Shown here: one piece after another, positions 23,886 through 32,877 of the stretch | Position numbering within the stretch: position 1 is the first letter of the stretch | Layout of the letters: every line of letters begins with the position of its first letter | Assembly: GCF_013282575.1 (NCBI RefSeq) | Contig: NZ_JAAAYE010000041.1 | Span: 1 to 54,141, forward strand | DNA length: 54,141 nt | Source of the DNA: Paraburkholderia sp. NMBU_R16 | GTDB taxonomy: Bacteria; Pseudomonadota; Gammaproteobacteria; Burkholderiales; Burkholderiaceae | Reading direction: 5' to 3' | Position numbers and translations under genes: made by a program | The notes under the pieces: model-generated | The model's input: the letters and a program-made list of their open reading frames with translations, nothing else | What the model was told of the DNA's origin: nothing | Database searches by the model: none

Positions 23886-24965
23886 ATGACGACATCCGTA
23901 AAGATCGGCTTGATGGGATACGGCTTCGCCGGCGCGACGTTCCACGCACCGGTCATCGAGCACTGCGGCGCGCCCGCGGAGCGGGCGAACGAACCCTACG
24001 CCTGCCTCGCCGCCATCGCCACGAGCCAGCCCGCAAAGGCGCTCGCCGACTATCCGAAAGCGCGGGCCGTCCCGGACCTGGACGCGCTGCTCGCACTCGA
24101 CGACATCGAATGTGTCGTCATCGCCACGCCCAACGATACGCACTTCGATATGGCGGCGAAGGTCCTTCGCGCGGGCAAGCATGTGGTCGTCGATAAACCC
24201 GTGACGCTGAGCGCCGCGGAGGCGGTCACGCTCGCCCGCCTCGCGCACGAGCGCAATCTCGTCTTTGCGCCTTTCCATAATCGCCGCTGGGACGGCGATT
24301 TCCTTACCGTGCGTCAACTACTGGCGAAGGGCACACTGGGCCGCGTCGCGCACTACGAATCGCATTTCGACCGGTTTCGCCCGCAGGTGCGCGAACGCTG
24401 GCGCGAACAGGCGTCGCGCGGCGGCGGGCTGCTCTTCGATCTCGGTCCGCATCTGATCGATCAGGCGCTCGTGCTGTTCGGGCCGCCTGAAACGGTTTAT
24501 GCCACGGTCAAGGTGCATCGCGATGGCGCAGGCGCGGCCGATTACGTGCATCTGCTGCTCAGCTATCCGGACAAGGAAGCGGTCTTGCACGCCAGCGCGC
24601 TTTGCGCGATCGAGCCGCCGCGGTTCGCCATTCACGGCACGCTCGGCAGCTACGTGAAGTACGGCCTCGACACGCAGGAAGACCAACTGAAAGCGGGCCT
24701 ACGCGCCGGCGATGCGGGCTTCGGCGCCGACAATCGGCCGGGCACGCTGCGCGTACTCGAAGGCGAACGTGAAACCGAGCGGCAATGGCCGACGCTCACC
24801 GGGGCGTACCCGGACTTCTATCGCGCGCTGGCCGCCTCCATTCGCCACCGCGAGCATTTTCCGGTCTCGCCGCAAGACGCCATCGACGTCATGACGATCA
24901 TCGAACTGGCCGAGCGAAGCGCGCGCGAGGGGCGACGCCTGCCGTTCGAACGAATCGAGCCGTAA
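23886..24965 (+). CDS. Gfo/Idh/MocA-family NAD(P)-dependent oxidoreductase
   Basis: 359 residues from ATG at 23886 with GAGAGG upstream. The N-terminal Rossmann fold carries GLMGYGFAG (residues 8-16) for NAD(P). The EKP-type cofactor motif appears as VVVDKPVTLSAAEA. The C-terminal substrate domain shows FHNRRWDGDFLTVR and GGLLFDLGPHLIDQAL, where the Asp and His are the usual catalytic pair. The family oxidises or reduces sugars, inositols and related cyclic compounds. It resembles the YdgJ-type group, but the substrate cannot be read. No pathway partners are adjacent; it is probably a single-gene unit. Confidence 0.88.
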   Translation: MTTSVKIGLMGYGFAGATFHAPVIEHCGAPAERANEPYACLAAIATSQPAKALADYPKARAVPDLDALLALDDIECVVIATPNDTHFDMAAKVLRAGKHVVVDKPVTLSAAEAVTLARLAHERNLVFAPFHNRRWDGDFLTVRQLLAKGTLGRVAHYESHFDRFRPQVRERWREQASRGGGLLFDLGPHLIDQALVLFGPPETVYATVKVHRDGAGAADYVHLLLSYPDKEAVLHASALCAIEPPRFAIHGTLGSYVKYGLDTQEDQLKAGLRAGDAGFGADNRPGTLRVLEGERETERQWPTLTGAYPDFYRALAASIRHREHFPVSPQDAIDVMTIIELAERSAREGRRLPFERIEP

Positions 24966-25073
24966 TACGAGCGCGCGGATCGTTGTCATCGTATCCGGCA
25001 TCTGGAGCGTTTAATCCCCGTGGAACACACGAACCGCAGATTCCCTGCAGTGCAAACCTCGAGGACCTTGTCG

Positions 25074-25439
25074 ATGAAAAAAACGATTTGCGCGCTTGCC
25101 TCCGGCGTCCTGCTCGCTTCACTCGGCGCGTGCGTCGTCAACCCGCCGCCGCCGCGCCAGGTCGTTGCGCCCGCACCGCGTCCGAACCCGTACGATGTCG
25201 CGCGCGAGCGTTTCGGCCAGATCAACGGCCGCATCGACAACCTTGGCCGCCGTATCGATTGGCACGTCAATGCGGGCTACTATCCGCCGCCTCACGGTGG
25301 CGCGCTGCATCACCGGCTCGATGTGATCCGTCAGGAAGCGCGCGATATGGCCGCTCAGCACGGCGGTGGACTCTCCGAGGAAGAGCAGCGCGTGCTCAAT
25401 CACGAGCTCGATGGAGCGGCGCGCGCAATCGGCGAATAA
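25074..25439 (+). CDS. Small lipoprotein
   Basis: 121 residues from ATG at 25074 (GAGG 9 bases upstream). The signal peptide MKKTICALASGVLLASLGAC ends in a lipobox LGAC with the lipidated Cys at 20. The mature part begins with a Pro-rich stretch (VVNPPPPRQVVAPAPRPNPY). A helical region then follows (RFGQINGRIDNLGRRIDWHV, LDVIRQEARDMAAQHGGGLS) with an EF-loop-like spacing (LSEEEQRVLNHELD). It should be anchored in the outer or inner membrane facing the periplasm. No named family is recognised. Confidence 0.8.
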   Translation: MKKTICALASGVLLASLGACVVNPPPPRQVVAPAPRPNPYDVARERFGQINGRIDNLGRRIDWHVNAGYYPPPHGGALHHRLDVIRQEARDMAAQHGGGLSEEEQRVLNHELDGAARAIGE

Positions 25440-25477
25440 CGCCGTCGCAAAACGCCCTCGCTCACACTCGAGCGATG

Positions 25478-25610
25478 CTAGCCGTCTTCGTTGTGCGCGA
25501 GCGCAGTCAGCTCGCGCCGCCAGCGTTCGAATCTTCCGCTGCTCGCCGCTTGCGACGGATAGACGAGGAAGTAGGAAGCGCCGTTTCGCGCGACGTCCCC
25601 AAGAGCGTCT
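25478..25610 (-). pseudogene. C-terminal remnant of a LysR-family regulator
   Basis: Reading the minus strand from 25610 to the TAG at 25478-25480 gives about 43 residues including VARNGASYFLVYPSQAASS and FERWRRELTA. This matches the last helix and strand of GcvA/AmpR-type LysR effector domains (S-Y-Y-L-V-Y-P, then F..W...E). An in-frame TAA at 25611-25613 blocks extension, and no HTH domain or start is present nearby. I therefore read it as debris of a deleted regulator. Confidence 0.5.
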
Positions 25611-25688
25611 TAGGGAAAAATGGGGAAACAAGCACATGCCTGTCGATTTCGGGGCAACTCGTTCGTCGTCGATGAGGAGGGGGCCGAT

Positions 25689-25710
25689 GCCGCGGCAAGA
25701 TCGCCGCGGC
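25689..25710. repeat. Perfect inverted repeat in the gap before the DUF899 gene
   Basis: GCCGCGGC (25689-25696), six-base loop, GCCGCGGC (25703-25710). It lies about 45 bases before the next start, in a 316-base gap (25440-25755) that otherwise holds only the LysR remnant. No T-run follows. It could be a leader hairpin or an operator. Confidence 0.35.
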
Positions 25711-25755
25711 CGGCGCCTGTCCCCATATCGTTCGGCACTCCTCGGGAGACGCTCC

Positions 25756-26496
25756 ATGAGTCAAGCAGACACATCCTCGCCCACACTGAAACCCGCGGCA
25801 CTCCTTGCGCAGTCGAAGTACCGCTTTCCCGGCGAAAGCCCGGCCTACCGCCAGGCGCGCAACGCGCTACTCGAGCAGGAAATCGAATTGCGGCGCCAGA
25901 TCGAGCGCGTCGCGGCCCTGCGCCGCGCGTTGCCGCTCGGCGGCCCAGTGCCTGAGGACTATCGGTTCGAAGGCGAACACGGCGCGACCACGCTTTCGGC
26001 CGTATTCGGCAAACACGATACGCTCGTCGTGTACAACTGGATGTTCGGTCCGAGGCGCGAGCGCCCCTGTCCGATGTGCACCTCGTTTCTGAGCGCGCTC
26101 GATGGCGAGGCGCGCGATATCGAACAGCGCGTAGCATTGGCCGTCGTTGCACGATCGCCCATCGATCGCCTCGTCGCGTTCAAACAGGAAAGAGGCTGGC
26201 GTCACTTGCGGCTGTTTTCGTCGGGCCGCAATAAGTTCAACGTCGACTACGCCCATGAAGACCCTGAAACGGGCGATAACCCGGCAATCAATGTGTTCGT
26301 CCGGCGCGACGGCGCCATCCATCATTTCTACGGGGGCGAGATGGGCCCCGAGACGGCCGATCCTGGGCAGGACGCGCGCGGTGCGCCGGACCTGATGCCG
26401 CTTTGGACCATCTTCGATCTGACGCCGTCCGGGCGCGGCACGGATTGGTATCCGAAACTCGATTATCCGGACACGAATCGGGCGACGCGCACGTGA
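25756..26496 (+). CDS. DUF899 family thioredoxin-fold protein
   Basis: 246 residues from ATG at 25756 with GGGAG 9 bases upstream. The N-terminal YRQARNALLEQEIELRRQIE helix and VVYNWMFGP...CPMCTSFLSALDG are diagnostic of DUF899. C105-P-M-C108 sits where thioredoxin-like proteins have their redox pair. The C-terminal DLMPLWTIFDLTPSGRGTDW and YPKLDYP are also typical. The exact reaction is unknown; a redox or dithiol-linked role is inferred. Monocistronic, with a gap of about 50 bases to a convergent gene. Confidence 0.87.
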   Translation: MSQADTSSPTLKPAALLAQSKYRFPGESPAYRQARNALLEQEIELRRQIERVAALRRALPLGGPVPEDYRFEGEHGATTLSAVFGKHDTLVVYNWMFGPRRERPCPMCTSFLSALDGEARDIEQRVALAVVARSPIDRLVAFKQERGWRHLRLFSSGRNKFNVDYAHEDPETGDNPAINVFVRRDGAIHHFYGGEMGPETADPGQDARGAPDLMPLWTIFDLTPSGRGTDWYPKLDYPDTNRATRT

Positions 26497-26544
26497 GGAT
26501 CGCGCCGGGTGGGCCGCGGCGCTGCCCGGCCGCCCGGCGGGACG

Positions 26545-27648
26545 TCACTCATCGAGCCACAGCGCGTTGGACGCTTGCGTACGCTGCTTTTCTTCGGGCA
26601 GCGACTCGATTGCGGCCTGCAACTTTGCAATGGTCTCGCCGCTCTCGTCCGTTAAAAAGCGGAAGTTCAGCGCCAAGCTCGTGACAATGTGCGCATAGTC
26701 GGCGGCGTTGATCACGTTGCCCTTGCCCTGCGCCTCGTTGCTCTGCTCCCACAGTTTCATGGCCGCTTGCAATATGGTTCGATACCCTTCGGTCCGTCGG
26801 GGTTCCAACAATGAAGAGGCGCACTCCGCCATATCGGCTAACGGTTCGACCCGGTGACGCTTGAACTCAACGTTGCCAATCCCGCCCAACGCGAGCGAAA
26901 AAGCCTCGTCGCGCTGCTCCGCTGGGAACTCCTCATCGGCTATTCGCTCCGCCAATCGGCAAAGCGGCTTTGGGCGATCGACCAGTAGGAGTTGCGGACC
27001 GCCGATGAGGCGCGATGCCAACTTGAGCGTTTGATCAGTCAGCGGCGGCGGCCCCCCAACTCCGGGTTGCGCCACTACGGCTCGTACGTCGTCCAGATCG
27101 CTTACGCGGGCGGCGTAGCTGCTTAGCTTTGCGCTTTGTTCGTATGCGGGCCGGATCGAGCTGTCGAGCAGCAATGCAACTCGCTCCGGCAACACTGATG
27201 ACCGGTCGGCCGCGATCGAAACGGCCAGCTCGGCGGCAGCCCGTTCCGCTTCCGGCATCGCTTGAATACGACCGCGAAGACCGGCCAGCAAGTAGTCTTT
27301 CGCGTCGTTGGGCAGCTGGTCGACGAGCGGCGGTGGGCCAGAAAAATCGCTGTATCCGAGCAACGGTTGCAAATCCGAGAATCGCTCGATGCTCGCGACG
27401 CGCGCATCCAATGAAGGTTGGAGTTCAGCGAGCGAGCGGTCCGCAAGCGATGCGCTCGGGCCCGTCGCCACGCCTGCTTCAGAACCCGCAACGAGACCAC
27501 CGAGTCGAGAGTCGACACGTCCTGCTTTCGTGGGACCAGGCGCAGGCGGCGAAGCGTCTTTTGCCGCTTCTCCAACGCCCTCGTCGCCTGTTTCCCCATC
27601 GATGCGGCGTGGCGGCAATCCGTCGCTTCCCGCTGGACCATTGATCAT
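26545..27648 (-). CDS. Unknown protein with duplicated GPPPL-x-DQ units, possible secreted effector
   Basis: 367 residues from ATG at 27648 (AGAGGTG upstream); a start at 27687 is possible but lacks a ribosome site. The first 90 residues are Gly/Ala/Ser/Pro-rich and unstructured (MINGPAGSDGLPPRRIDGET). The rest is helical, with two related units marked by FSGPPPLVDQ and VGGPPPLTDQ, each followed by Leu-rich helices ending near SVLPERVALL and EFPAEQRDEAFSLA. The layout is like helical-repeat type III effectors, and the GPAGSDG start recalls GPGGSDG in the candidate effector at 46377-47237. No TTCG-N16-TTCG box is visible upstream. Function unknown. Confidence 0.6.
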   Translation of the reverse strand: MINGPAGSDGLPPRRIDGETGDEGVGEAAKDASPPAPGPTKAGRVDSRLGGLVAGSEAGVATGPSASLADRSLAELQPSLDARVASIERFSDLQPLLGYSDFSGPPPLVDQLPNDAKDYLLAGLRGRIQAMPEAERAAAELAVSIAADRSSVLPERVALLLDSSIRPAYEQSAKLSSYAARVSDLDDVRAVVAQPGVGGPPPLTDQTLKLASRLIGGPQLLLVDRPKPLCRLAERIADEEFPAEQRDEAFSLALGGIGNVEFKRHRVEPLADMAECASSLLEPRRTEGYRTILQAAMKLWEQSNEAQGKGNVINAADYAHIVTSLALNFRFLTDESGETIAKLQAAIESLPEEKQRTQASNALWLDE

Positions 27649-27785
27649 ATCGGCGCACCTCTCTCGCTGCTGGCTTCGAACACGCACGAAGTCTAGAGCG
27701 GCGAGGCGCGCCCTACCGCCTCGATCCGAAGCGGCACGCCATCAAACGCAATTTTCGAGCGGCTCGCGTAGAGCGGCTCGAGCCT

Positions 27786-28418
27786 TCAGCGCCGAGCTTC
27801 CGCCGCCATCCTGACAGCGAGACCTGCCAACACCGTGCCCATCAGCCATCGTTGCGCGATGAGCCAGACAGGCCGTCCGGCCAAAAAGCCCGCGATGGTG
27901 CCAGCCGTCATGGCAACGACCGAGTTCACCGTGAGACTGGCCACGATCTGCAAGGAGCCGAGCGTAAGCGATTGCGCGAGGACATTGCCGTGTTGTGGAT
28001 CGATGAATTGCGGCAGCAGCGAAAGGTAGAGCACCGCGATCTTCGGATTGAGCATATTGGTCAGAAAGCCCATGACGAAGAGCTTGCGCGGGCTGTCGAC
28101 CGGCAGATCCCGCACTTGAAACGGCGAGCGGCCACCCGGCTTGAGCGCCTGCCAGGCCAGATAGGCGAGGTAGAGCGCGCCGCCGAGCCGCAGCACGTCG
28201 TAAGCAAGCGGCACAGCCATCAACAAGGCCGTGATACCGCACGCCGTGGCGACCATATAAAAGACGAAGCCGAGCGCGACGCCGCCCAGCGAAATCAAAC
28301 CGGCCGCGCGGCCCTGACAGATGGAACGCGAGACGAGATAGACCATGTTGGGGCCGGGCGTCAGCGCCATGCCGAGCGCGACGAGGCCAAAAGCGAGCAA
28401 CGAATTGGACGTGGGCAC
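27786..28418 (-). CDS. LysE/RhtB family amino-acid exporter
   Basis: 210 residues. It has the family start (LVALGMALTPGPNMVYLVSR) and the conserved GFLTNMLNPKIAVLYLSLLPQF block cut by a loop. About six hydrophobic segments are visible (about 7-27, 41-63, 68-85, 115-135, 150-172, 185-203). These inner-membrane proteins export amino acids such as threonine, homoserine or lysine, or related compounds. The substrate is not deducible. Its neighbours give no regulon clue, and its 3' end faces the unknown protein at 26545. Confidence 0.9.
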   Translation of the reverse strand: MPTSNSLLAFGLVALGMALTPGPNMVYLVSRSICQGRAAGLISLGGVALGFVFYMVATACGITALLMAVPLAYDVLRLGGALYLAYLAWQALKPGGRSPFQVRDLPVDSPRKLFVMGFLTNMLNPKIAVLYLSLLPQFIDPQHGNVLAQSLTLGSLQIVASLTVNSVVAMTAGTIAGFLAGRPVWLIAQRWLMGTVLAGLAVRMAAEARR

Positions 28419-28556
28419 TGCATCACTCCTCGAAAAGGAAAGCAGGACGATGCCCAGGCGCGCGGCACAGCACCCGGCAGACGGGCGCTATCCGCGTTTC
28501 CCGATGGTTGTCCATCTCGAGGCGCCAGTCGCGCGGACCTGGCGATTATTTCACGG

Positions 28557-29636
28557 TCAGGCGGTCCTTGCTTGCACGCCAGCGTGACCGGCGATGCGTG
28601 CCTCGATGCGGCCGATGATCCCCTCCGCCCACGCGTTCAATGCTCGTGTCGACACCACGGTCACGAGCGACCTCGCGATGATGCCGTACACGCGCGAACG
28701 CGGGACCTTGGAGACGCAGGCCGGGTCGAGCCACCGGTCGTTCTCGACAAGCAGCAACAGCGTCTCGAGGCCGATCATAATCGGCCAGATGCACGCCAAA
28801 CGTAAGCGGATCGACCTCGCGGGAATCGCGAAGGTATAGGCCAGCGCATCGCGATAAAGCGCGAGTGTCTTGCCGACGAGCTCGAACATGAGCGGCCGGG
28901 CACGCAAAGAAGCGCCCGCTTCGAGCAAGGCTTGCGGCGCTAATGCGAAACGTTCGAGCATCCGCTGAGGCAGGTAACAGCGCCCGATGCGCAGATCCTT
29001 GCCGCAATCGCGCAGGACGTTCGTCATCTGCAATGCCTTGCCGAATCGGATACCGCGCCCGATCATCGTCCCGGCCGCCTCTTCGAGCGTGCCGGGCAGA
29101 TGAGCGTAGGTCATTTTCGTCCAGAACTCTCCGACGCAGCCCGCCACCAGATACGTATAGCGATCGAGGTCGTCGAACGTCGCGAGCGAGCCGAGCTCGC
29201 CCGAGCGCTCGTCGGGAAACGTGCGCAGATCGAACTCCATGCCCATCGTCAGCGTAGTCACGATCTCGCGCACCGCGTCCCGGTCGGCCGGGTCCAACTG
29301 AGCCAGAACGTCAAACGCGCCACCGAGCGATTCGAGCAGCAGCTTTTCGTCGGCCTGTCCTTGTTGAGCCGCGACTTCGTCACCGAGCCTGCGCACGAGC
29401 GATCCATCGTCCGGCGCGCCATTCACGCGCGCGCGTAACGCAAGCAATAGCTCGAGCCGTTGCGCCGGGGCAATCAGCGACGTGTCGGCGATCGTGTCGG
29501 CCGCGCGGGCGAGCAGATAGGCGAGCGCGACGGGGTCGCGCACGCCGGTCGGCAAAATGCGCAGCGTCAGGTAGAACGAGCGCGAAACGCTCTTCAATAG
29601 CGGGCCGAGTAAAAAGGCCCGGACGGATTCGGACAT
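28557..29636 (-). CDS. Squalene/phytoene synthase family protein
   Basis: 359 residues from ATG at 29636 (MSESVRAFLL). Both Asp-rich motifs that bind prenyl diphosphate through magnesium are present: D47-T-I-A-D51 and D210-C-G-K-D214 (NVLRDCGKDLRIGRCYLP). VSRSFYLTLRILP and YTYLVAGCVGEFWTKM are typical of farnesyl-diphosphate farnesyltransferases. It probably couples two farnesyl diphosphates head to head on the way to squalene and hopanoids. No HpnC, HpnE or squalene-hopene cyclase is adjacent, so it is separated from the usual cluster. The C-terminus has a possible membrane helix (IWPIMIGLETLLLL). Confidence 0.85.
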   Translation of the reverse strand: MSESVRAFLLGPLLKSVSRSFYLTLRILPTGVRDPVALAYLLARAADTIADTSLIAPAQRLELLLALRARVNGAPDDGSLVRRLGDEVAAQQGQADEKLLLESLGGAFDVLAQLDPADRDAVREIVTTLTMGMEFDLRTFPDERSGELGSLATFDDLDRYTYLVAGCVGEFWTKMTYAHLPGTLEEAAGTMIGRGIRFGKALQMTNVLRDCGKDLRIGRCYLPQRMLERFALAPQALLEAGASLRARPLMFELVGKTLALYRDALAYTFAIPARSIRLRLACIWPIMIGLETLLLLVENDRWLDPACVSKVPRSRVYGIIARSLVTVVSTRALNAWAEGIIGRIEARIAGHAGVQARTA

Positions 29637-29737
29637 GAGTGGAATCGGGTGGGTTCGGATCGATGCAATGCTGCCGCATTGTATCCGGCAAGCCGATTTC
29701 ACCCGTGCGTCCTGTATCGCGCCGGGCCATGAGCCGC

Positions 29738-30643
29738 TTAGTTGTGCCGCTCTCCGACCATGGCGCCCAGTGCACTGCGCGACTTTTTCTTACTGCGCAG
29801 CGTCAAGGCCAACCCGCCGAGAATCAAGACCATGCCGGCGGCATCCCTCGGCTGCAGCACATGTCCGAAGAACAGATAGTCCATCAGCGCCGTGATGACG
29901 GGCACGAGATAGAAAAGGCTCGTCACATTGACGAGATTGCCGCGACGCACGAGCCGATAGAACAACAGCTGTGCAAGCACCGAAATGACGATACCCAGCC
30001 AGAACACCGAGACAACGAGTGGCGCATCGAGGCGCAATGCCTTCCATCCGGCAGGCGCGAGCGTCAGCGAAAGCAGCAGTCCAACGAAGTTCTGCAACGG
30101 CAGCACGTCCATCGGTTCCTGCACGATCCGCTTTTGCATGATCGCACCCGCCGTAATGCACGCCAGCGCGGCCAGTGCCAGCGCCAGCCCCTCACGCGTC
30201 GAAGGACTCACCGCCGACGCGTCGCGAAACACGATCGACGCGAGCCCCAGCATCGCCATCAGAAGACCACCGACGCGCGCGGCCGAGAAGCGCCGCTCAG
30301 TCGCAAGGAGCGTGGCAATCGGTTGGGCGCCGAGGATGACGGCCAGTAGCCCAGGCGTCAATCCGCGCTCGAGCGAGAGAAAGTAGCAAATCGAATAGCC
30401 GCCTATCATCAGCGCGCCGGTGGCGGCCACGTGGATGCGCGTGCCGCGCGCCGGCAACCAGCGGCGACGCCACGCGCCGATCAGCGCTAGCACGACTGTC
30501 GCGAGCGCGAAGCGCATCGCCAGGAACACCGATGCGCCCGCATGCGTGACGCCGGTTTCCGCAAAGATCGCGCCACTGCTCCAGAGAAGAACGAAGAGCG
30601 CAGTCGCGCCATAGGCCGCCAAAGCGGTTTTGAACCAAGCCAT
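29738..30643 (-). CDS. EamA/DMT-family transporter
   Basis: 301 residues from ATG at 30643, with AGGTGA on the minus strand; upstream frame is non-coding. Ten hydrophobic segments in two repeated halves form two EamA domains (WSSGAIFAETGVTHAG in the first, FWLGIVISVLAQLLFYRLVR in the second). The end is basic and cytoplasmic (LRSKKKSRSALG). These are metabolite exporters of the inner membrane with unknown substrate. It is divergent from the amidase gene across a 668-base gap. Confidence 0.88.
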   Translation of the reverse strand: MAWFKTALAAYGATALFVLLWSSGAIFAETGVTHAGASVFLAMRFALATVVLALIGAWRRRWLPARGTRIHVAATGALMIGGYSICYFLSLERGLTPGLLAVILGAQPIATLLATERRFSAARVGGLLMAMLGLASIVFRDASAVSPSTREGLALALAALACITAGAIMQKRIVQEPMDVLPLQNFVGLLLSLTLAPAGWKALRLDAPLVVSVFWLGIVISVLAQLLFYRLVRRGNLVNVTSLFYLVPVITALMDYLFFGHVLQPRDAAGMVLILGGLALTLRSKKKSRSALGAMVGERHN

Positions 30644-30890
30644 GAGTTCACCTGCCTGTCGAATTCGTTGGACTGGCAGACGCGGCGGACTTCGACGCAT
30701 GCACGAGCGCATCGGTATGCACGCACTCGTGCAGCCGCACGGACGCCCTTGACGCGTCACGCGGATCGAATGACCGGTCTGCTGGAGGAAACGAGGTGTC
30801 GGCGCTTAGCCAAGCGCCGCCGCGTGCGGCGGCGCAAGCGCTGCGACGACCCGCGCGAACGGCGGCGACGCGACAGGGGGAGGAGATGCG

Positions 30891-30995
30891 ATGAGACCGC
30901 AGCCGCGCACGGCATCGAGCGATGTGTCGATACTGCCGACGGCAAAACGCGAACGGGCTGCGCTCTTCATGGAGAAAAAGGTTTCGAAGCTCTAG
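30891..30995 (+). CDS. Possible small protein in the gap between transporter and amidase
   Basis: 34 codons (MRPQPRTASSDVSILPTAKR then ERAALFMEKKVSKL) with a very strong GGGGGAGGAG 6 bases before the ATG. No family recognised. The gap 30644-31311 otherwise holds a perfect GC hairpin (30814-30835, 10-bp arms) and the palindromic promoter listed separately. The ribosome site is the only real support. Confidence 0.2.
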   Translation: MRPQPRTASSDVSILPTAKRERAALFMEKKVSKL

Positions 30996-31111
30996 TTGAA
31001 TGGAACAGGTCCGTTGGAAGCCTACTCGCAATGGCCTTTGCGTGCAATCGGGCAGTGGCGGGAATGCGCTGGACTAAGCGGCGGTTCGGTGGTTGTTGTC
31101 GGCGACATCGG

Positions 31112-31140
31112 TTGATATTATGACTAATTAGTCATAATAT
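31112..31140 (+). promoter_or_regulatory. Palindromic operator over a sigma70 promoter upstream of the amidase
   Basis: A perfect 26-bp palindrome with half-site ATATTATGACTAA occupies 31115-31140. On the plus strand it nearly coincides with a promoter: TTGATA (31112-31117), 17-base spacer, TAATAT (31135-31140). A dimeric repressor here would block RNA polymerase completely. The site is 171 bases before the amidase start. The TTAGTCATAA core resembles MarR-type sites. No regulator gene is adjacent. Confidence 0.6.
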
Positions 31141-31311
31141 GTAGTGGAAGCGGCCACGATCGATGCAGCATTCTCAGGCTTCGATGCGCCTCATCCAGCG
31201 GCGCTTTCCGCATTATTCGCCCGTCCCTCAGCGATAGGACGCTCGCTGCATGACGACAATTTATTGACCAATCATTCATAAATAAGCGACTCACCGAACC
31301 GGAGGCATCGC

Positions 31312-32766
31312 ATGAGCTCATTGACCGACGCACAACCCTGGACGTCGGGCGCGCATCAAGCCGTCTTCGCAATACGATCGGGCCATCTGAAAGCCGTCGA
31401 TTACGTGACGGCCCTTCTTGCGCGCGCCGAATCCTACAGCTCGCTTCATGCGTTCATCACACTCGAAACCGACAGCGCCCTAGCTGCCGCTTCGCGAATC
31501 GACGCCCTCACCGACAACGAGCGCGCCCGCTATCCGCTCGCAGGGTTGCCGATCGCAGTGAAAGCCAACATCAACGTCGCGGGCACGCGGACTTGCGCGG
31601 GCACCCCGGCGCTCGCCGGTTTCATCGCGTCGACCACCGCGCCCACGGTGACGCGGCTCGTCGATGCCGGCGCCATCGTGCTGGGAAAGACGAACATGCA
31701 CGAACTGGCCGTCGGCATCACGAGCACGAACTTCTCCGCGCACGCCGGGCCGGTTCGCAATCCGTACGACCGCGCGAAGATACCCGGCGGCTCCTCGGGC
31801 GGCACCGCCGCGGCACTCGCCGCGCGCATCGTTGCGGCAGGGCTCGGCACGGATACGGGCGGCTCCACGCGCATTCCCGCCGCACTGACCGGCACTGCGG
31901 GTTTGCGGCCCTCGGTCGGAAACGGCGGAGCCGAGCGTCGTTACCGCAACGGGCAGGAGGTGCTACCGATCAGTCATACCCGCGACACGGCGGGCCCGAT
32001 GGCACGCACGGTCGCGGACCTCGCGCTGCTCGACGGTATCGCGACCGGCGACACTACGTTGCCGCAGATCGAACTCACGCGTTTGCGCATCGGCCTGCCG
32101 CGCGAGTGCTGGCGGCAGCTCGACAGCGCACTCGAAGCGACCGCGCATGCAGCGCGCGAGCGTCTCGAGCAGGCAGGCGTGACGTTCGTCGATGTCGAGA
32201 TGGCAGAGCTCATGTCGATTTCCGATCGCATCAGCCTGCCGATTGCGTTCACCGAGCTTCGCGATGACGTGCCCGCGTGGCTGGCCGCCAACAGCGCCCC
32301 GGTGCGAACGCTAGAGGCAGTGGCCGCGCGCATTGCGAGCCCCGATGTCAGGCGCATCTACGATGCGGCACTGGCCGGCGCCTTCGCCGAGGGCTACCCC
32401 GATGCGATGCGTGTCCTGCGTCCGGAGCTGCAACGGCGCTACGTATCGATATTCGAAGCGGCAGGTCTCGATGCATTGCTGTTTCCGACTACGCCGCTAC
32501 CCGCGGTCGATATCGACGACACGGCAGGCTCGTCCGTCGTCACCATCGGCAACGGCGCGCCTGTCGACGAAATGGCCGCCTACCTTCGGCACACCGACCC
32601 CGCCAGCATCGCCGGGCTCCCCGGCTTGTCGCTGCCCGCGGGCTTGACACCGACGGGCCTGCCGGTCGGCATCGAGATAGACGGTCCGCTTGGCAGCGAT
32701 CGCCACTTGCTGGCCATCGGCATTGCGTTCGAATCGGTGCTGGGGGCCTTGCCTCCACCCTGTTGA
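31312..32766 (+). CDS. Amidase signature family hydrolase (indoleacetamide-hydrolase-like)
   Basis: 484 residues; GGAGG 8 bases before ATG. The Ser-Ser-Lys catalytic set is visible: K84 (PIAVKANINV), cis-Ser S161 in PGGSSGGTAAAL and nucleophile S185 in GTDTGGSTRIPA. It hydrolyses a carboxamide to acid and ammonia. The SHTRDTAGPMARTVADLALL segment is shared with indoleacetamide and mandelamide hydrolases, so auxin-precursor or aromatic-amide hydrolysis is possible, though the substrate is not proven. A palindromic promoter lies upstream and an MFS transporter follows. Confidence 0.85.
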   Translation: MSSLTDAQPWTSGAHQAVFAIRSGHLKAVDYVTALLARAESYSSLHAFITLETDSALAAASRIDALTDNERARYPLAGLPIAVKANINVAGTRTCAGTPALAGFIASTTAPTVTRLVDAGAIVLGKTNMHELAVGITSTNFSAHAGPVRNPYDRAKIPGGSSGGTAAALAARIVAAGLGTDTGGSTRIPAALTGTAGLRPSVGNGGAERRYRNGQEVLPISHTRDTAGPMARTVADLALLDGIATGDTTLPQIELTRLRIGLPRECWRQLDSALEATAHAARERLEQAGVTFVDVEMAELMSISDRISLPIAFTELRDDVPAWLAANSAPVRTLEAVAARIASPDVRRIYDAALAGAFAEGYPDAMRVLRPELQRRYVSIFEAAGLDALLFPTTPLPAVDIDDTAGSSVVTIGNGAPVDEMAAYLRHTDPASIAGLPGLSLPAGLTPTGLPVGIEIDGPLGSDRHLLAIGIAFESVLGALPPPC

Positions 32767-32877
32767 CTTGAGCCGCTGCACAAGCGGCGAACGGTGAACC
32801 CGTGCAACGACGCTCAGGTGTCCCTCAGGTGTCCTTATCGATGCGCGCACCCGCGCCTTTTTCAGAGGCCTTTTACC

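Noticed and set aside
27649-27790. hrpII-type box upstream of the helical-repeat protein
   Set aside because: CGAA copies at 27677, 27687 and 27727 are not 16 bases apart.
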